Shown here: positions 1 through 11,330 of the stretch, one piece after another
How the letters are laid out: the number at the start of each line of letters is the position of its first letter
Position numbering within the stretch: the stretch's first letter is position 1
Notes under the pieces: model-generated
The model's input: the letters and a program-made list of their open reading frames with translations, nothing else
Told to the model about the DNA's origin: nothing
Databases searched by the model: none
Program-made: the position numbers and the translations under genes
From: Theodoxus fluviatilis
Lineage: Eukaryota > Mollusca > Gastropoda > Cycloneritida > Neritidae
NCBI GenBank assembly: GCA_034096865.1
Contig: JAWQFJ010001202.1
Span: 166,001-230,000, forward strand
Length of the DNA stretch: 64,000 nucleotides
Reading direction: 5' to 3'

Positions 1-414
1 TGAATAACTGTTTAATATTTGGTGCCACAAGAAAGAAAATCATTTGCACTTTCTAGCTGAAGTGCTGGATAGTTACAATATGCAGTAAGAAAATTGGGGA
101 AATTTTTTTTTTAACACCAGGTACATGCAATTTTGATTTTCTTTTTTTTTTACACCTAATGTATTGTACTAATAGTCAAGAGATAGATTTTGCACAACAG
201 TTCTGAAATCAGTATTTCCACATCAAACTATATTGATGCATGATTGACTACAGGATAAAAAAATGCTTGAAAATGAATTTTTTTTGCAAGTCAGAGAGGT
301 GAAATCAGAAAATATACACTTACTCACTGCAATCTGTGTGAATAGAAAGTCTCAAAATGGCCTGAGAGAAAGAAGGCGCCCTACTCGGCTTAGTCCTCTT
401 TTGTGTGGTACAGT
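1..414. other. AT-rich sequence, no gene seen
   Basis: This stretch holds only AT-rich single-copy-looking sequence with T and A runs. It lies inside or downstream of the MASK/ANKHD1 intron that continues past the left edge. I see no exon, RNA gene or repeat structure. Confidence 0.5.
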
Positions 415-753
415 TCATTGGAGGAGTAGAGAAGGTTTTTGGCATTCTCTGCATCCGAATCGATGTCTGTGTCTGCTGTAAACACCGTTTCTAACTCTTC
501 CTCTCTCTCTCTGACGTCGATGGCAACGAAGTCCATTCGTCTTCGCTGTCAGCCACGAAGTCGATTTGTCTGCGCTGTCAGCCACCGCTTCATTCTCGTT
601 GACTGGGACTATTTCCGCATCAGAATCATAAAGATCTTCTTCAGAAGTCCAATATCCACCTAGATCTTCAATATCAGACCCTTCTTCCATCCACACTTCT
701 AATACTTTGTCATTTTCATCACCGCTTGATCTCCTTCGACAACGCGACGCCAT
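415..753 (-). CDS. Acidic hypothetical ORF, possible piggyBac N-terminal fragment
   Basis: The ORF starts at an ATG with good context (GACATGGCG) and encodes about 112 residues. It opens with a basic MASRCRRRSSG stretch followed by an acidic Ser/Asp/Glu-rich segment (EEGSDIEDL, TSEEDLYDSDAE). I recognise no domain. The style resembles the disordered acidic N-terminus of piggyBac-type transposases. A TTAA at 1015-1018 lies about 262 bp upstream of the ATG, similar to the TTAA-to-ATG distance in the clear piggyBac fragment at 44.55 kb. A short internal duplication (two copies of a CGCTGTCAGCCA-type segment around 530-585) is visible. It could equally be a chance ORF inside a MASK intron. Confidence 0.3.
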   Translation of the reverse strand: MASRCRRRSSGDENDKVLEVWMEEGSDIEDLGGYWTSEEDLYDSDAEIVPVNENEAVADSADKSTSWLTAKTNGLRCHRRQRERGRVRNGVYSRHRHRFGCRECQKPSLLLQ

Positions 754-935
754 GTCGACAAGCACGTAAACACGACGTAGGGTGAGCGTAGCTTCTACTA
801 CATCTAGCTTTCTCACGGGGACTATACTAAAGAAAAGGTAACTCCAGCGAACACACATTGGATAGAGAAAAAAGAGCTGTACGATTTACTTCCCTTGAAA
901 CAGCCACGGAGATAGGAAAAATTCATTACGGCGAC

Positions 936-1018
936 CGCAACACGTAGTTGAGCTGCGTAGCCAAAGGGTGTTGGCGTCATCGCAACCACGTGGTTGAGCT
1001 GCATAAGCAATGAGTTAA
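936..1018. repeat. Pair of direct subterminal-type repeats with palindrome
   Basis: Two related blocks, one starting GCAACACGTAGTTGAGCTGC and the other GCAACCACGTGGTTGAGCTGC, lie about 45 bp apart. The second contains the perfect palindrome CAACCACGTGGTTG (983-996). The pair ends next to a TTAA (1015-1018). This is the layout expected for transposase-binding subterminal repeats at the end of a piggyBac-like element, but no second end was located. Confidence 0.35.
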
Positions 1019-1204
1019 GCCTCCTTGGCACAGGATAACAGATGTCAAGTTTAGTTATTCAAAACAAAAAACAACAACAAAATAAAGCACATGGCCAGAA
1101 ACCCACACATATACACACAGACTTCTTTTGTCACCATCTACAGAGGCTTCTCTACAAAAACCAAGGCAGACTACATGCAAAAGGGGTAACAAGTATCGTC
1201 TTAC

Positions 1205-1362
1205 GCACTTGTCACATATAAGTTGCGTGGACTGCTCACTTTGCATCCTATGCAGAGCCTGAGCAGCTTCATCCAGAGCGCTACTCACAGAGGAGGTCAG
1301 CGTTCTCAGTACTTCTGGATCGGTCAGGGCTTTGCCGTCCTTGGAGGGCAATTTGCTGATTC
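1205..1362 (-). CDS. ANKHD1: MASK/ANKHD1 coding exon (third seen), N-terminal region
   Basis: The exon follows a polypyrimidine/CAG acceptor (read on minus, CCCCCCCAG then GAATCAGC). It encodes GISKLPSKDGKALTDPEVLR, then TLTSSVSSALDEAAQALHRM. From family knowledge this matches the conserved segment just before the ankyrin array of ANKHD1/ANKRD17/MASK, a large multi-ankyrin KH-domain scaffold that acts as a cofactor in Hippo/Yorkie signalling. It joins the exon at 14876-15032 in frame (a single G left over there, two bases here). The donor is ambiguous: GTAAGA gives an end at 1205 and GTGAGC gives an end at 1240. The conserved run ends near HRMQSEQ, which slightly favours the shorter form. The ankyrin-repeat exons are not in the window and must lie to the left. 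Confidence 0.85.
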
Positions 1363-2868
1363 CTGGGGGGGAAATAATAAATAAATAAATTAATAAATAT
1401 GGGGAAATATATGCAGACACTATATAATTATTCATTCACAAGTGTATCTAGTTGTGTTGATGCAAGCTTCATCTATCTGTGATTTCTTGCACATTCATCA
1501 GAGGACCACTGCAATCCCCTGACAGGGTTGTCACCACAATCCATGGCTGACGCTGTTTTCAACCTTTCTTCAATAAGCTTACAACCCTTTATTTTGCAAA
1601 TTGAAGCCAAACATTCTCCAACCTGACTTTGACACATGCAGAAGTAACTAGCAAAAAGTTTATAACAGGTGGGCAAAGAGATATGAGGTGGGAGTGAGTG
1701 ACTAGGTTATGAATTGCAGAGGGTTTGCATGAAGTTAGGTGGGGTAGAGGGATGAGTGAAAGTGGAGATGATAGACAGCCTGCACATTTCCCAATCTCGA
1801 GTAGCTTCAAGTGTAAATGATATAACCGTAAGACATAACTCATGATAACTGATGTGATATGAGTATTTGGCTCTCCGGGAAAAAAATAAAAGAAAAGAAA
1901 AATTAAATAAGCAGACTCCAGGTACGTTTGAACTGCCTGTTTTCCTTCCATAAAAACCTTGGACACGTGTATCTCCACGCGTTCACACACACCAGCCAAC
2001 ACTCCTTCGAGTTCTGTACTCCTAGTGTTAAATCAAAAACTCATTTAATGGGCTCTCAAAACAATAGATATCATCAGATGAAGAAAAGACAGCACGGCTG
2101 ACAACCCTGCAATGACTGAAGGGGAGTTCCCGGTCTTCACAACAGTCAACACAATGGTGCACCCACTCTCCAACTCGGTCTGATTCATTCAGAACAAAAT
2201 AGAGCGCCAAGGCTAGGAGAAAGCTTACTTTCAGACAAACTCAGAAGAAACTGTGCAAAGTCATGTCTTAGGAGAGTCGGTGAATCAAGAATATTTATTA
2301 TACTACCCAAAGCACGTGGTGTTCAAATGCCAAGTTATCATAGCGGGTGATAATGCATCATGACCTCAACTTGCGCACGAAGCCAACAGTTCAAGCGGAA
2401 GTAGAGGTCACGTGACTAAAAGCTGAACTCTTCTGGCAGAGAGTAACACTAATAGTCACCTGCCTGAACACAGGAGCTTTCAGTACGTAAATACGTCAGC
2501 ACTAACAAGGATAGCAATGCTCTGGCTACACGTGTAAATCATACCCAAATAGTTTCTCCTCCTTTTTCTAATCTACTTTCTGGAACGAAAATCACGCTAC
2601 ACATCGCATCGCGAACCGTGTTCGTCGCGAGCCGTGTTGCGCAAGATGAGCGCTCACTAACACAGAAGCTCGTACGCAGGCGTCTGGTAGTGGTACGCCA
2701 TAGACGAAGTATCCTTGCTGCGCGCATTTGCTGTACCAAAACTAAGTCATAATTATGCATACTGGCGGAGTGTTGACTGAGGAAAAACATTCACACAAAT
2801 CGTTGCATGTTGGAAAATGAACATCGTGTCCTTCGGTGAAATCCACTGGAATGGGGAGTGTGGGTGGA
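1363..2868. other. MASK intron, no feature recognised
   Basis: This is the 3' part of the 13.5-kb intron between the exons at 15.0 and 1.36 kb. Short ORFs occur but none shows family motifs or splice-bounded conservation. No RNA gene seen. Confidence 0.5.
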
Positions 2869-3083
2869 GAGCCAGGGGGGAGGGGGAGGGGGAAGAGGGA
2901 GGGGGAAGAGGGAGAGGAAAGAGGGGAGAGGAAAGAGGGGGGGGGGGGGGGGGGGCCGCAGAGAGAAGGGGGGGGGGGGGGGGGGCGCCGGGCGCAAAGA
3001 GAGGGGGGGGGGGGGGGGGGGGGCGCAGAGAGAGGAGGGGGGTGGGGGGTGGGGGGGGGGGTGAGAGAGAGAGGGGGAGGGGG
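2869..3083. repeat. G-rich polypurine tract
   Basis: The plus strand carries almost pure purine sequence with many runs of 6-18 G separated by AGAGAG or CGCAGAG. The repeated GGGG runs predict G-quadruplex capacity. The long Gly/Glu-rich and Pro-rich reading frames here are by-products of the composition. The exact run lengths are likely to be unstable and hard to sequence. Confidence 0.85.
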
Positions 3084-3285
3084 GACAGATTGTATGAATG
3101 ATGGGTTTATGGCTTGTGCTTGCAAAGACATTTCTCACACTAGCACTTGTAAAGCACTCTTAAAGTGAAAATTGTGCATGCATTTGTGCTAGCACGAGGA
3201 GTTGCATGCATACCTCTGTGTGTGTATCATATGCATACATGCATGCCAGGGGAGGGATGTGTATGTGTGAGGCTAGCTAGCTCAT

Positions 3286-3395
<110 letters not shown>

Positions 3396-3818
3396 CACTG
3401 GAAACCAGAGTCTGTGGATGGCATTTCCTTGAGTGTAACACACAATGTTCTAAAGCTCTTCATTATAGAAAATCTTGAACACAGTAATACCCAATTCAGC
3501 CATCTTGATCACCGGAACAATTGATGGGCAGATACTTTCAAAATCAGTTTTGCTAACTCAGAAACTAGGCACACAAAGCTTCTCAGTAACCTCATCATGG
3601 TTTCAACATTAAAAGAAACAAAAAATCAAGTGCAGTGGGTTTCATTTTTAAACTTCTGGCTGCCCTTGGGCCATGATGAACAATAGAAAATATTTTTGTT
3701 AGTCAACTACTGTGTTATGGAACATGTTACATTGTGTATGACAAGATTAATTACTTGGGACATTTTGAAACTTGTCTACACCAATTGTTAGAAATTTGGT
3801 GTCGGATGGAGAGAATAG

Positions 3819-3957
<139 letters not shown>

Positions 3958-4931
3958 AGAGGGGGTGGGGGCCAGGGAATCAAGTAGAAGAAAATGATTT
4001 AGTTTTGTATTGCTTTTAGTTAGAGGATCACTGGAAGAACAAAATTTGTTCATCATCATGCTCTTTAAACTTAAAATTAAAAACAAGAAGAAAAGGCTTC
4101 AAAATCAAATAATGCTGCAGCAATGCTGTATGATGTTTGATTTGACTTTTTGAGGCCTTTTCATCCATTGTTGGGTCCTTCCAAAAAGCTGGGACCAATT
4201 GTGTGACATGAGTGGCAAAAAACCAAATGAGCTGAAATGCTTATTTTTGTATTGCATATGAAAAAACTGTGTTTGAGTGACAATAAAACCTAAATATGAA
4301 GATAAGTTTGTGATTGGTGTTCAAGTGGCAGATAGTTGAATGCGCCCAGTCTACGAAATGTCTATTGTAACATGGAAACCAAATGACAATAAATAAACAA
4401 CAAATGTCCTGTTTAAAATTGTCAAAATGATTCAATTCTTTTTAACATTCACTAAATAACAGCAAATACACAAGAAAATTTGCCAATGCAACATATTTTG
4501 ATACAGTACTATGATGTTTAACTTGAATGTACCAAATCATGTCGTAAACATTTACAAAAGTTTTTTTTTAACCTCAAAGGAAAAAAAGAAGAAAATGCAA
4601 CCATACAGTGAAATAATGTGTATTGCTGAATATAATTACCTAGCACAAAGACAAATTAAAAATTCTAATACAATAATTATATTTCTGATTTTTTTTAAAG
4701 TGATGTCTATTGTAACACGGAGACCAAACAAACGACAAAAATCTTAATTGCGTTCTTCCTATCAGTTTTGATTCTACTTTAAAACCAACACATTTTCTAC
4801 TGTATAAAGAAGGTCTTGAATACATAAAAACATGGAACAAGGGAATTCTAAGCTATAAGTTACCTACGTTTAATGGTGTAAAATATGTCTTGCGTAACGC
4901 AGAAACTTAAAAAATCAGTTCAGTTCAGCGT

Positions 4932-5155
4932 GTTCAGGAGGCGATCTCACGCGTGTACGGGTGTACGTCGTTTAGCTAAGATCCGGCCGCATTAATGTAT
5001 CTGCGTTTTGTGACAAACGTCTTGCTCGGCGATACTGTACTCCATGCACCTTAACGATCTGCGCGATTCGGGTGTAATCTGAAGCTAAACGACGTTCCGA
5101 ATATCGCAATTGGGGCGAATCGCCCAGCACCGCTCGCGAAGCTTCCCTCCTGAAC
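4932..5155. mobile_element. MITE-like element with GTTCAGGAGG termini
   Basis: The 224-bp segment starts GTTCAGGAGGCG and ends CCCTCCTGAAC, giving about 10-bp TIRs. It also has an internal inverted pair (CGTTTAGCT at about 4969-4977 and AGCTAAACGACG at about 5083). It is noticeably more GC-rich than its surroundings and is nested in the 4173-6248 element. Confidence 0.6.
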
Positions 5156-5163
5156 AGCGGCTT

Positions 5164-5232
5164 GTTCAGGAGGCGCAGCGCTGCAAAGCGCCCAATCACA
5201 TGCAGCACTTTGCATCGCTACGCGTCCTGAAC
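5164..5232. mobile_element. Second, short GTTCAGGAGG-type element
   Basis: A 69-bp segment starts GTTCAGGAGGCGC and ends GCGTCCTGAAC. It sits 8 bp after the 224-bp element in the same region. The two neighbouring ends form a strong hairpin (CTCCTGAAC, 8-base spacer, GTTCAGGAG). It may be an internally deleted relative. Confidence 0.5.
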
Positions 5233-6248
5233 ATGCCATTTCACGGCACTAGCGCTGCTCAGTTCGCGAGGACTCACCGAGTACTCTAGTCTATCACGGC
5301 CCTGGTGGTTGACTATAAATTATAAACTATAAACTGTGAAGAATTTGACACTGTATGCAACAAAAATTAAATTGTAAATCTAAATCAATCACCAATTCAA
5401 TCATAACACAATCAAGCTTATCGTAATCGCCTGTTGAAGCGTTGAATGGCACACAACATGTCTTTCGTAACAAGACCACACGATCCGGAATCCAAACAAC
5501 ACCACAAGAAAATCCCGCCAACCATATTGTTTACCCGGACCTACTGCGTTCTAATATCAATCCGCATGAAAGATGTAATGGAACACAGAAAATAGTCCTT
5601 CTTTTCTTATTCTAGAATGAGTACGCGCCTTTTTTGAACAGTCTTTCGTAACAAGCAAAACCGGAAACGATGTTCGCGGACAATTTTAAAATCAACATAA
5701 CTTGATGTTTCCTAATAAATGAAAACAAAACAGCAACTGTGTAGTGACCTAGAAACACATCGTTCTCATTGCAACGTCACAGTCATATATTCCTACGCTT
5801 TACTGGACTAGCGTAGTGAGCTATTTGATGGCTTCACACTCGGAAACCACATGTTACGAAAGACAGGAAATTGGACTCGGGCTAATATGACAGAAAATAC
5901 TAAACACATCATTATTTCAAACTAATGGTACAATTATGTAAGTATTAATAGATACGAATATGATTTCATTGTGTTTTAATATGCTATCTTGCAATTCAAA
6001 TCTATGCCCAAGTAAATGCATATCTAGCATGTCACAACACGTGACCTTCTTCTGAACCACTTTTCGACTTTTGGGCCAAATATTTGAAATGCACTGATAA
6101 TCTATAAATGTGAAGTTATCAATACTATTTCTGAAATCATTTTGGGGGAGGTTTACACCCATAACATTGAGAAAAAGAGTTGTTTTGGAGTTCAAAAAGG
6201 GTTTTCCCCATTACACCTGTGTAGCAACCCAGCTTTTTGGAAGGACCC

Positions 6249-8082
6249 TGTTGTAAGTGAGTGCTTGCATGCAAGTAAGTTTAATCACATTCACACTACA
6301 CTTACTTAAGAATGCAACTTTGTTAATAACTTACATAGATGTGCAAGAACATCAATTTTTCCTCTTCTGTATTGATACTTGGGAAGATAAAGTCTTATCA
6401 AACTGTGTTGGCGGCTGTATTATAAACAGTAGGGGTGGGGTTGTGGAGTCTCCAAAAACTCATAGAAGGGGTCGGTTGGGTGGCTAGAGTGGTGATTCTG
6501 TAACTGTCAGCTACATACTGTTAGTGAGAACCATTCAGTGGTGAGAGTACTGGTGATGTTACTTGGGAGCTTGTGGCTTTGGTGCTTGCCTGAGATCCAG
6601 TAACATTTTCTGTCCCCTACAGGCTATAGCTCAGCATTTCAAAACAAAAGAATAGTCCATTGGCAAGTCAACATAAATTCAGTTATGACTTCAAAAGTTA
6701 CTTTATCATATAGAAAAAGAAGCTGCACTCTTTATCTTGGCTATCATAATAATTATTTTTAAAATCCCATCCAAACGATGTCTATATATGTTAAAGTGAA
6801 ATCTGTCACTATGAAGTTGCTATAAGTATAACCCATTGGGTTTTTTTTCTAGGTGCCTTTATCCTACTATTACTAAGCATGGCAGATGTAAACCAGTGAA
6901 ACATTCTTTGACTTTCTACTCTTTTTTTTTTTTTTTTTTTTTTTTTTGGTAATTTATTAATGCAAAATCAAACAACAAGCCAATCACTGAATCAGTCTCC
7001 TCAATGTACAGCTCTGCACAAAAAAGGTTGTTTTACAGCCAGCTACATAGCCATGTAACCACAAGCTGTCATTCCAACAGTGAGATGTTGCAGTGTTATT
7101 TCAGGCCATTTGTAAATTATGTTTCAGCTGAATTTGTAAATAATATATGTTTCAGCTGAGTCCTCCACAAAAATATGGATTGAGGTGCAGCAAATGATCA
7201 ATCTCACTTTAGGTTTCACAAGTAACCAAGAACAATATAAGGAAGACTTTTAAATGAAAGCAAAATAAACACCTAGGACTTGCAAAATGGAAAACGTTCT
7301 TAGAATTATGAAGGCAAAAAGTAAATCATGCACAATGCCCAGGCAAAACAACAACTGCCAACTAGCAGTTAAGTCTAAGAGCAGGGACTCCATAGTTACT
7401 TATGGATTTTAGTGGATTGATGATGGAGTTCTACAGCCTATCAGTCTTTGTAGGCTATTTAAGTCTAAGGTGATTATTGATCATGCTCCAAAATTCTAGG
7501 AATTTGTTGGAATAAGAGGAAGTCAAGACTTGATTTTCCCAGTTATTTGCCTCTTTCCAAATGCATAGGGAGACCTCATGGGTGAATTTCTATCCCAGCC
7601 CACAGGGGGAAGTGATTAAAGTGGAAAATGACAAATGAGTTAAGAAGGAAGAGATCCACCATGCCAGGCTAAACAGCCCAGCTGAACAGATAGGAGCTCT
7701 TCAAGACTTCAGGCCACCCAACACACCTATAGGTATACAGTCCTCAAAACCAGTGGCAAGATAAGGCAAGGAAGATTATTGGACACTACCTCAAGACCCT
7801 GCCACTAAGCCTCTGGTGCTTGTTACCAAGAAACCAAGGATTTGAATGAAATGATACTACACATTCTCTTCCGTGTCACCAATGGCATGAGACAGTCCCC
7901 ATACACACCCTGGCTCCAGGTCAGTGACAGCCAGGAAAGAGTGTCTATGAAAGAGTAATTCTAATTACTCACACCCAGTTTCCTTCACACTCTGCCATTT
8001 GTCTCCAGCAATGATGCATGGACAGAGAAGCAAAAGAGACAATGAGCTGTGACAATGAGCTCACTGTAGTGATGCAGTTAGC
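6249..8082. other. MASK intron with one dispersed repeat copy
   Basis: No gene is recognised. Around 7420-7600 lies a copy of a dispersed repeat (contains CCTATCAGTCTTTGTAGGCT and, about 110 bp later, AGTTATTTGCCTCTT and GGGAGACCTCA). Related copies are at about 41675-41825 and, more diverged, 41965-42115 and 60225-60330. Confidence 0.5.
6922..6947 (-). repeat. A26 tract (minus) beside an AATAAA
   Basis: A run of 26 T on plus is A26 on minus, preceded on minus by AATAAA (RC of 6953-6958) only 5 bases away. This could be the poly(A) end of a retroposed sequence whose body lies at higher coordinates. I could not identify the body or a target duplication. Confidence 0.4.
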
Positions 8083-8882
8083 CTGTGCCATTCCTTCCCC
8101 AATGCAAAAAGTGCTGCTGTGGGCAGCCTGCCATTCCTCTCCCTAATGCAAAAGGTGCTGCTGTGGGCAGACTGTGTCATTCCTCTCCCCAATGCAAAAG
8201 GTGCTGCTGTGGGCAGACTGTCATTCCTCTCCCCAATGCAAAAGGTGCTGCTGTGGGCAGACTGTGTCATTCCTCTCCCCAATGCAAAAGGTGCTGCTGT
8301 GGGCAGACTGTGTCATTCCTCTCCCCAATGCAAAAGGTGCTGCTGTGGGCAGACTGTGTCATTCCTCTCCCCAATGCAAAAGGTGCTGCTGTGGGCAGAC
8401 TGTGTCATTCCTCTCCCCAATGCAAAAGGTGCTGCTCTGGGCAGACTGCCATTCCTCTCCCCAATGCAAAAGGTGCTGCTGTGGGCAGACTGTGTCATTT
8501 CTCTCCCCAATGCAAAAGGTGCTGCTCTGGGCAGACTGTCATTCCAAAGGTGCTGCTGTGGGCAGACTGCCATTCCTCTCCCCAATGCAAAAGGTGCTGC
8601 TGTGGGCAGACTGCCATTCCTCTCCCCAATGCAAAAGGTGCTGCTCTGGGCAGACTGTCATTCCTCTCCCCAATGCAAAAGGTGCTGCTGTGGGCAGACT
8701 GAGCCATTCCTCTCCCCAATGCAAAAGGTGCTGCTCTGAGCAGACTGTGTCATTTCTCTCCCTAATGCAAAAGGTGCTGCTGTTTGCAGACTGCCATTCC
8801 TTTCCCCAATGCAAAAGGTGCTGCTGTGGGCAGACTGTGTCATTTCTTTCCCCAATGCAAAAGGTGCTGCTGTGGGCAGATG
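8083..8882. repeat. Minisatellite, about 38-47 bp unit, 18 copies
   Basis: Units contain CCAATGCAAAAGGTGCTGCT, followed by GTGGGCAGACTGTGTCATTCCTCTC, repeated about 18 times with length variants. Because the unit is not a fixed multiple of three, all plus frames are open for long stretches (Cys/Gln-rich or Pro/Ala-rich translations up to 292 codons). These are composition artefacts rather than genes. It lies in the MASK intron. Confidence 0.95.
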
Positions 8883-9171
8883 TGGATGCCAATAACCAAC
8901 TGCTTCACAAACCATGCAGGGGACTTGTGGCTTTGTCTCCACTCATCAAGTGTACAAGAATAAGACCTCCATCAGGTATTTACTGCTCAGACCACACCTG
9001 TCTAGATCTACACTGGTCATTCCGTAACAGAATTAATCATCAACTTCACTGAAACATCCACTGCCAGAAGGGCTGGTTCTTCTAAATCTTCCTCTAAAGC
9101 AATATCCTCTTTTACATCTCGTATGTGCCTGTGCAAATCCCTGATGCTAATATACCTGCATTAGCATCATA

Positions 9172-10712
9172 CAGTGTTCAAAAAAAGTAGAGGATATTGA
9201 TATAAATGAGGCTATAACCAAATTTCATTTATAATCAGAGACTTGCTTTATTTCATTATGGATGCAACAGCATGTTAAAAACATTTTCAAAGCAAAAATC
9301 AACAACAAAATTAGTCACGTGACTTTTTACACGCTTCCCCTCAAAGCAGGGTGACATTTAAAAAATAACAAAAGTTCTAAAAGTCTCTAATAACGGATTG
9401 GGCCTCCGTTATCAGTCAAACAGGCTGTGCAGCGCCTCCTCATGCTGTTGATGTGCTGCCTGATGGTTGCTTGAGGAATTGCAGCCCATTCCTGCTGGAG
9501 GACAAGGGCCAGCTGCTGAAGGTTCTGGGGAGCTGGAACGACATCACAGACACGTCTCCCCAGAAAGTCCCACAGGTTTTCAAGAGTGGACAGGTCGGGG
9601 GACATCGATGGCCATGGCAAGGAATTGATCTGCCGTCTTTGCAGGTGATTCCTGACGACATTTGCTCGATGAGCTGGGGCATTGGCGTCCTGCAAGATGA
9701 ATCCCGGCCCATGGCGGCGTGCAAAGGGCACAACAAGTGGATCAATGATGTTGTCCCGGTAGTAGACACCATTGACATTGCCCTGGCACACATGAAGGGG
9801 CGTTCTGCCAGTGCTGGCGATGCCACCACACACCATAACGCTGCCCCGCCCAAAGCGGTGGTGAGCAATCATGTTGTCCTGATGATAACGGTCTCCACGA
9901 TGCCTCCAAACCCGCACCCGGCCATCGTTGAAGTCCAGCTCGAATCTCGATTCGTCCGAAAACATCATGTCACCCCATTGGCGCCTGGTCCATCGTTGGT
10001 GGATGCGGCACCAGGCGTTTCTTGCTTGGCGATGGCGTGGTGTGAGAGGCAACACTATCCGCGGTCTAAAGGCGTTCACCTGAGCGTCGTGCAACCCGTT
10101 TCGGATGGTCTGGGCGGAGACTTGAACCCCTGCTACCTGTTGGAGGTGTTGTCGCAACCGGGTAGCACTTTGGGTGTTGTTTAGTTGACCATGATTGGTG
10201 ATGATCAAGTCTTGACGACGGGTGGTTATTCTTGCTCACCCACTTCTAGGCGTGTCGACAACTTTTCCGGTATTAAGGTAACGGTTCCACAGTCTGCTGA
10301 TGACAGACTGTGAAACACCAAGGTGTCTTGCCACGTTCACCTGCGTACTTACGGTCTGTAGCTTTCCGACTCTGACCCATCTTTGGTCTCTTAGCCGATG
10401 CATGATTTCAACTGAAGTTTTGACCGACTGTGCGGCTAGAACACACTTGCCAGGAGTGAGTACAGTCAAAATTATTCGATTTTGCACGTGTTTTTGACGC
10501 AGAAAACCTTTGTGTGAAAATGGGGCATTGACCCCAAACTGCCTTGCGTTAATTTACTTTTTTGCACGAGCATCCAGGAACTAGGTCAATGGTGTGAAAA
10601 TGTAGGGCACTGGTGTGGCTATCCATGACCATCAATAAATAATTCCTACCTTTTAAGATTCATCTGATTTTTATGCTTCAAACTCAATATCCCCTACTTT
10701 TTTTGAACACTG
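9172..10712 (-). mobile_element. Tc1/mariner transposon, full length, inactivated
   Basis: The 1541-bp element has 27-28-bp TIRs beginning CAGTGTTCAAAAAAAGTAG at both ends, with one mismatch (A/G at base 20). It is flanked by TA on both sides (9170-9171, 10713-10714), the Tc1/mariner target. It encodes a nearly complete transposase on minus (9387-10403), broken by one stop codon. It is inserted in the MASK intron between the exons at 15.0 and 1.36 kb. Confidence 0.95.
9387..10403 (-). pseudogene. Tc1-like transposase, one nonsense codon
   Basis: The frame runs 339 codons from the ATG at 10403 (MHRLRDQRW), the usual length for a Tc1 transposase. The N-terminal helix-turn-helix part (VNVARHLGVSQSVISRLWNR) is followed by the GRPR-like linker, where TGA at 10236-10238 replaces the expected Arg of SGRPR. 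After the stop the same frame continues without shift. The DDE domain shows the first Asp (FSDESRFEL), the second region (ILQDANAPAHRA) and the Glu region (SPDLSTLENLWD). In relatives the second Asp normally directly precedes Asn. Here that codon (9684-9686) is Ala, which would by itself abolish catalysis; this alignment is from family knowledge. Typical function: cut-and-paste transposition at TA. It is now non-coding. Confidence 0.93.
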
Positions 10713-11330
10713 TACAAGAGTCTGTATTTTCACATCTCAGGGTTGACAAATGACTGAGATCTGTCACCAGGAGACAACAAAATTCTTAGCTCAATGATGA
10801 AATAATCATTTTAGACATAGTCCTTCATCACTTTCCAGGCATTTCTCCGAGCAAAGTGTGATTTGTTTTGCTCATTAAATTAATGCATAGTTGTTCTCTG
10901 GACTTTAGTATCTGGGTTGAATTCTTTTGCCTCCTTGTCACCAAAACCAAAACAAAGAGACTGGTAATGCCTTTTTGATTGCTATCCTCGAATATCATAG
11001 TCCTATGAAACGTGCTTATGATCTGAAACTCTGGTAGTGTGCACAATCACTTCCCTCTATTTGTTGTATATAAATAACCAAATGTTTCTATCTTTTTATC
11101 GTGCATCGCAAATTTTTAAGTTAAGAAACTGAGAGTTAAAAAAAATGAATACCATTTCAAACACTCAGCAGTAAAACCAAAAGACTACATTCAACAGATG
11201 AAAGATGATTTAATTTTAACAGGAAGAACATGAGAGACAATGCAGGTCCCAGGAAGGTAACATCAGACAGGCAGTGTAAGGCAAAAAAAATAAATAGTTG
11301 TGGTTACAGTAATAAGACTTTTAAACAAGA
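10713..11330. other. MASK intron, nothing recognised
   Basis: AT-rich intronic sequence between the Tc1-like element and the AGGTCA-rich element. No exon or repeat structure seen. Confidence 0.5.

Larger units (their letters stand above)
4173..6248. mobile_element. 2.08-kb non-autonomous DNA transposon with perfect 21-bp TIRs
   Basis: The left end begins GGGTCCTTCCAAAAAGCTGG (4173-4193) and is repeated perfectly, inverted, at 6228-6248. The 4-bp direct repeat TGTT flanks both ends (4169-4172, 6249-6252), as expected of a target-site duplication. Six copies of a motif close to TGTCTTTCGTAACA lie inside: five on plus at about 4359, 4704, 4886, 5459 and 5641, and one on minus at 5851-5865. No transposase-like ORF is present, so it would need a partner element for movement. 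Two smaller MITE-like elements are nested in it. I cannot assign it to a known superfamily. Confidence 0.75.

Noticed and set aside
2742..3168. Pro-rich and Gly-rich open frames
   Set aside because: Pure composition effects of a G-rich polypurine tract; several frames are open on both strands.
8085..9052. Long open frames (up to 292 codons) with Cys-rich repeats
   Set aside because: All plus frames are open because of the stop-free minisatellite unit whose length is not a multiple of three. No start context, domain or splice structure.
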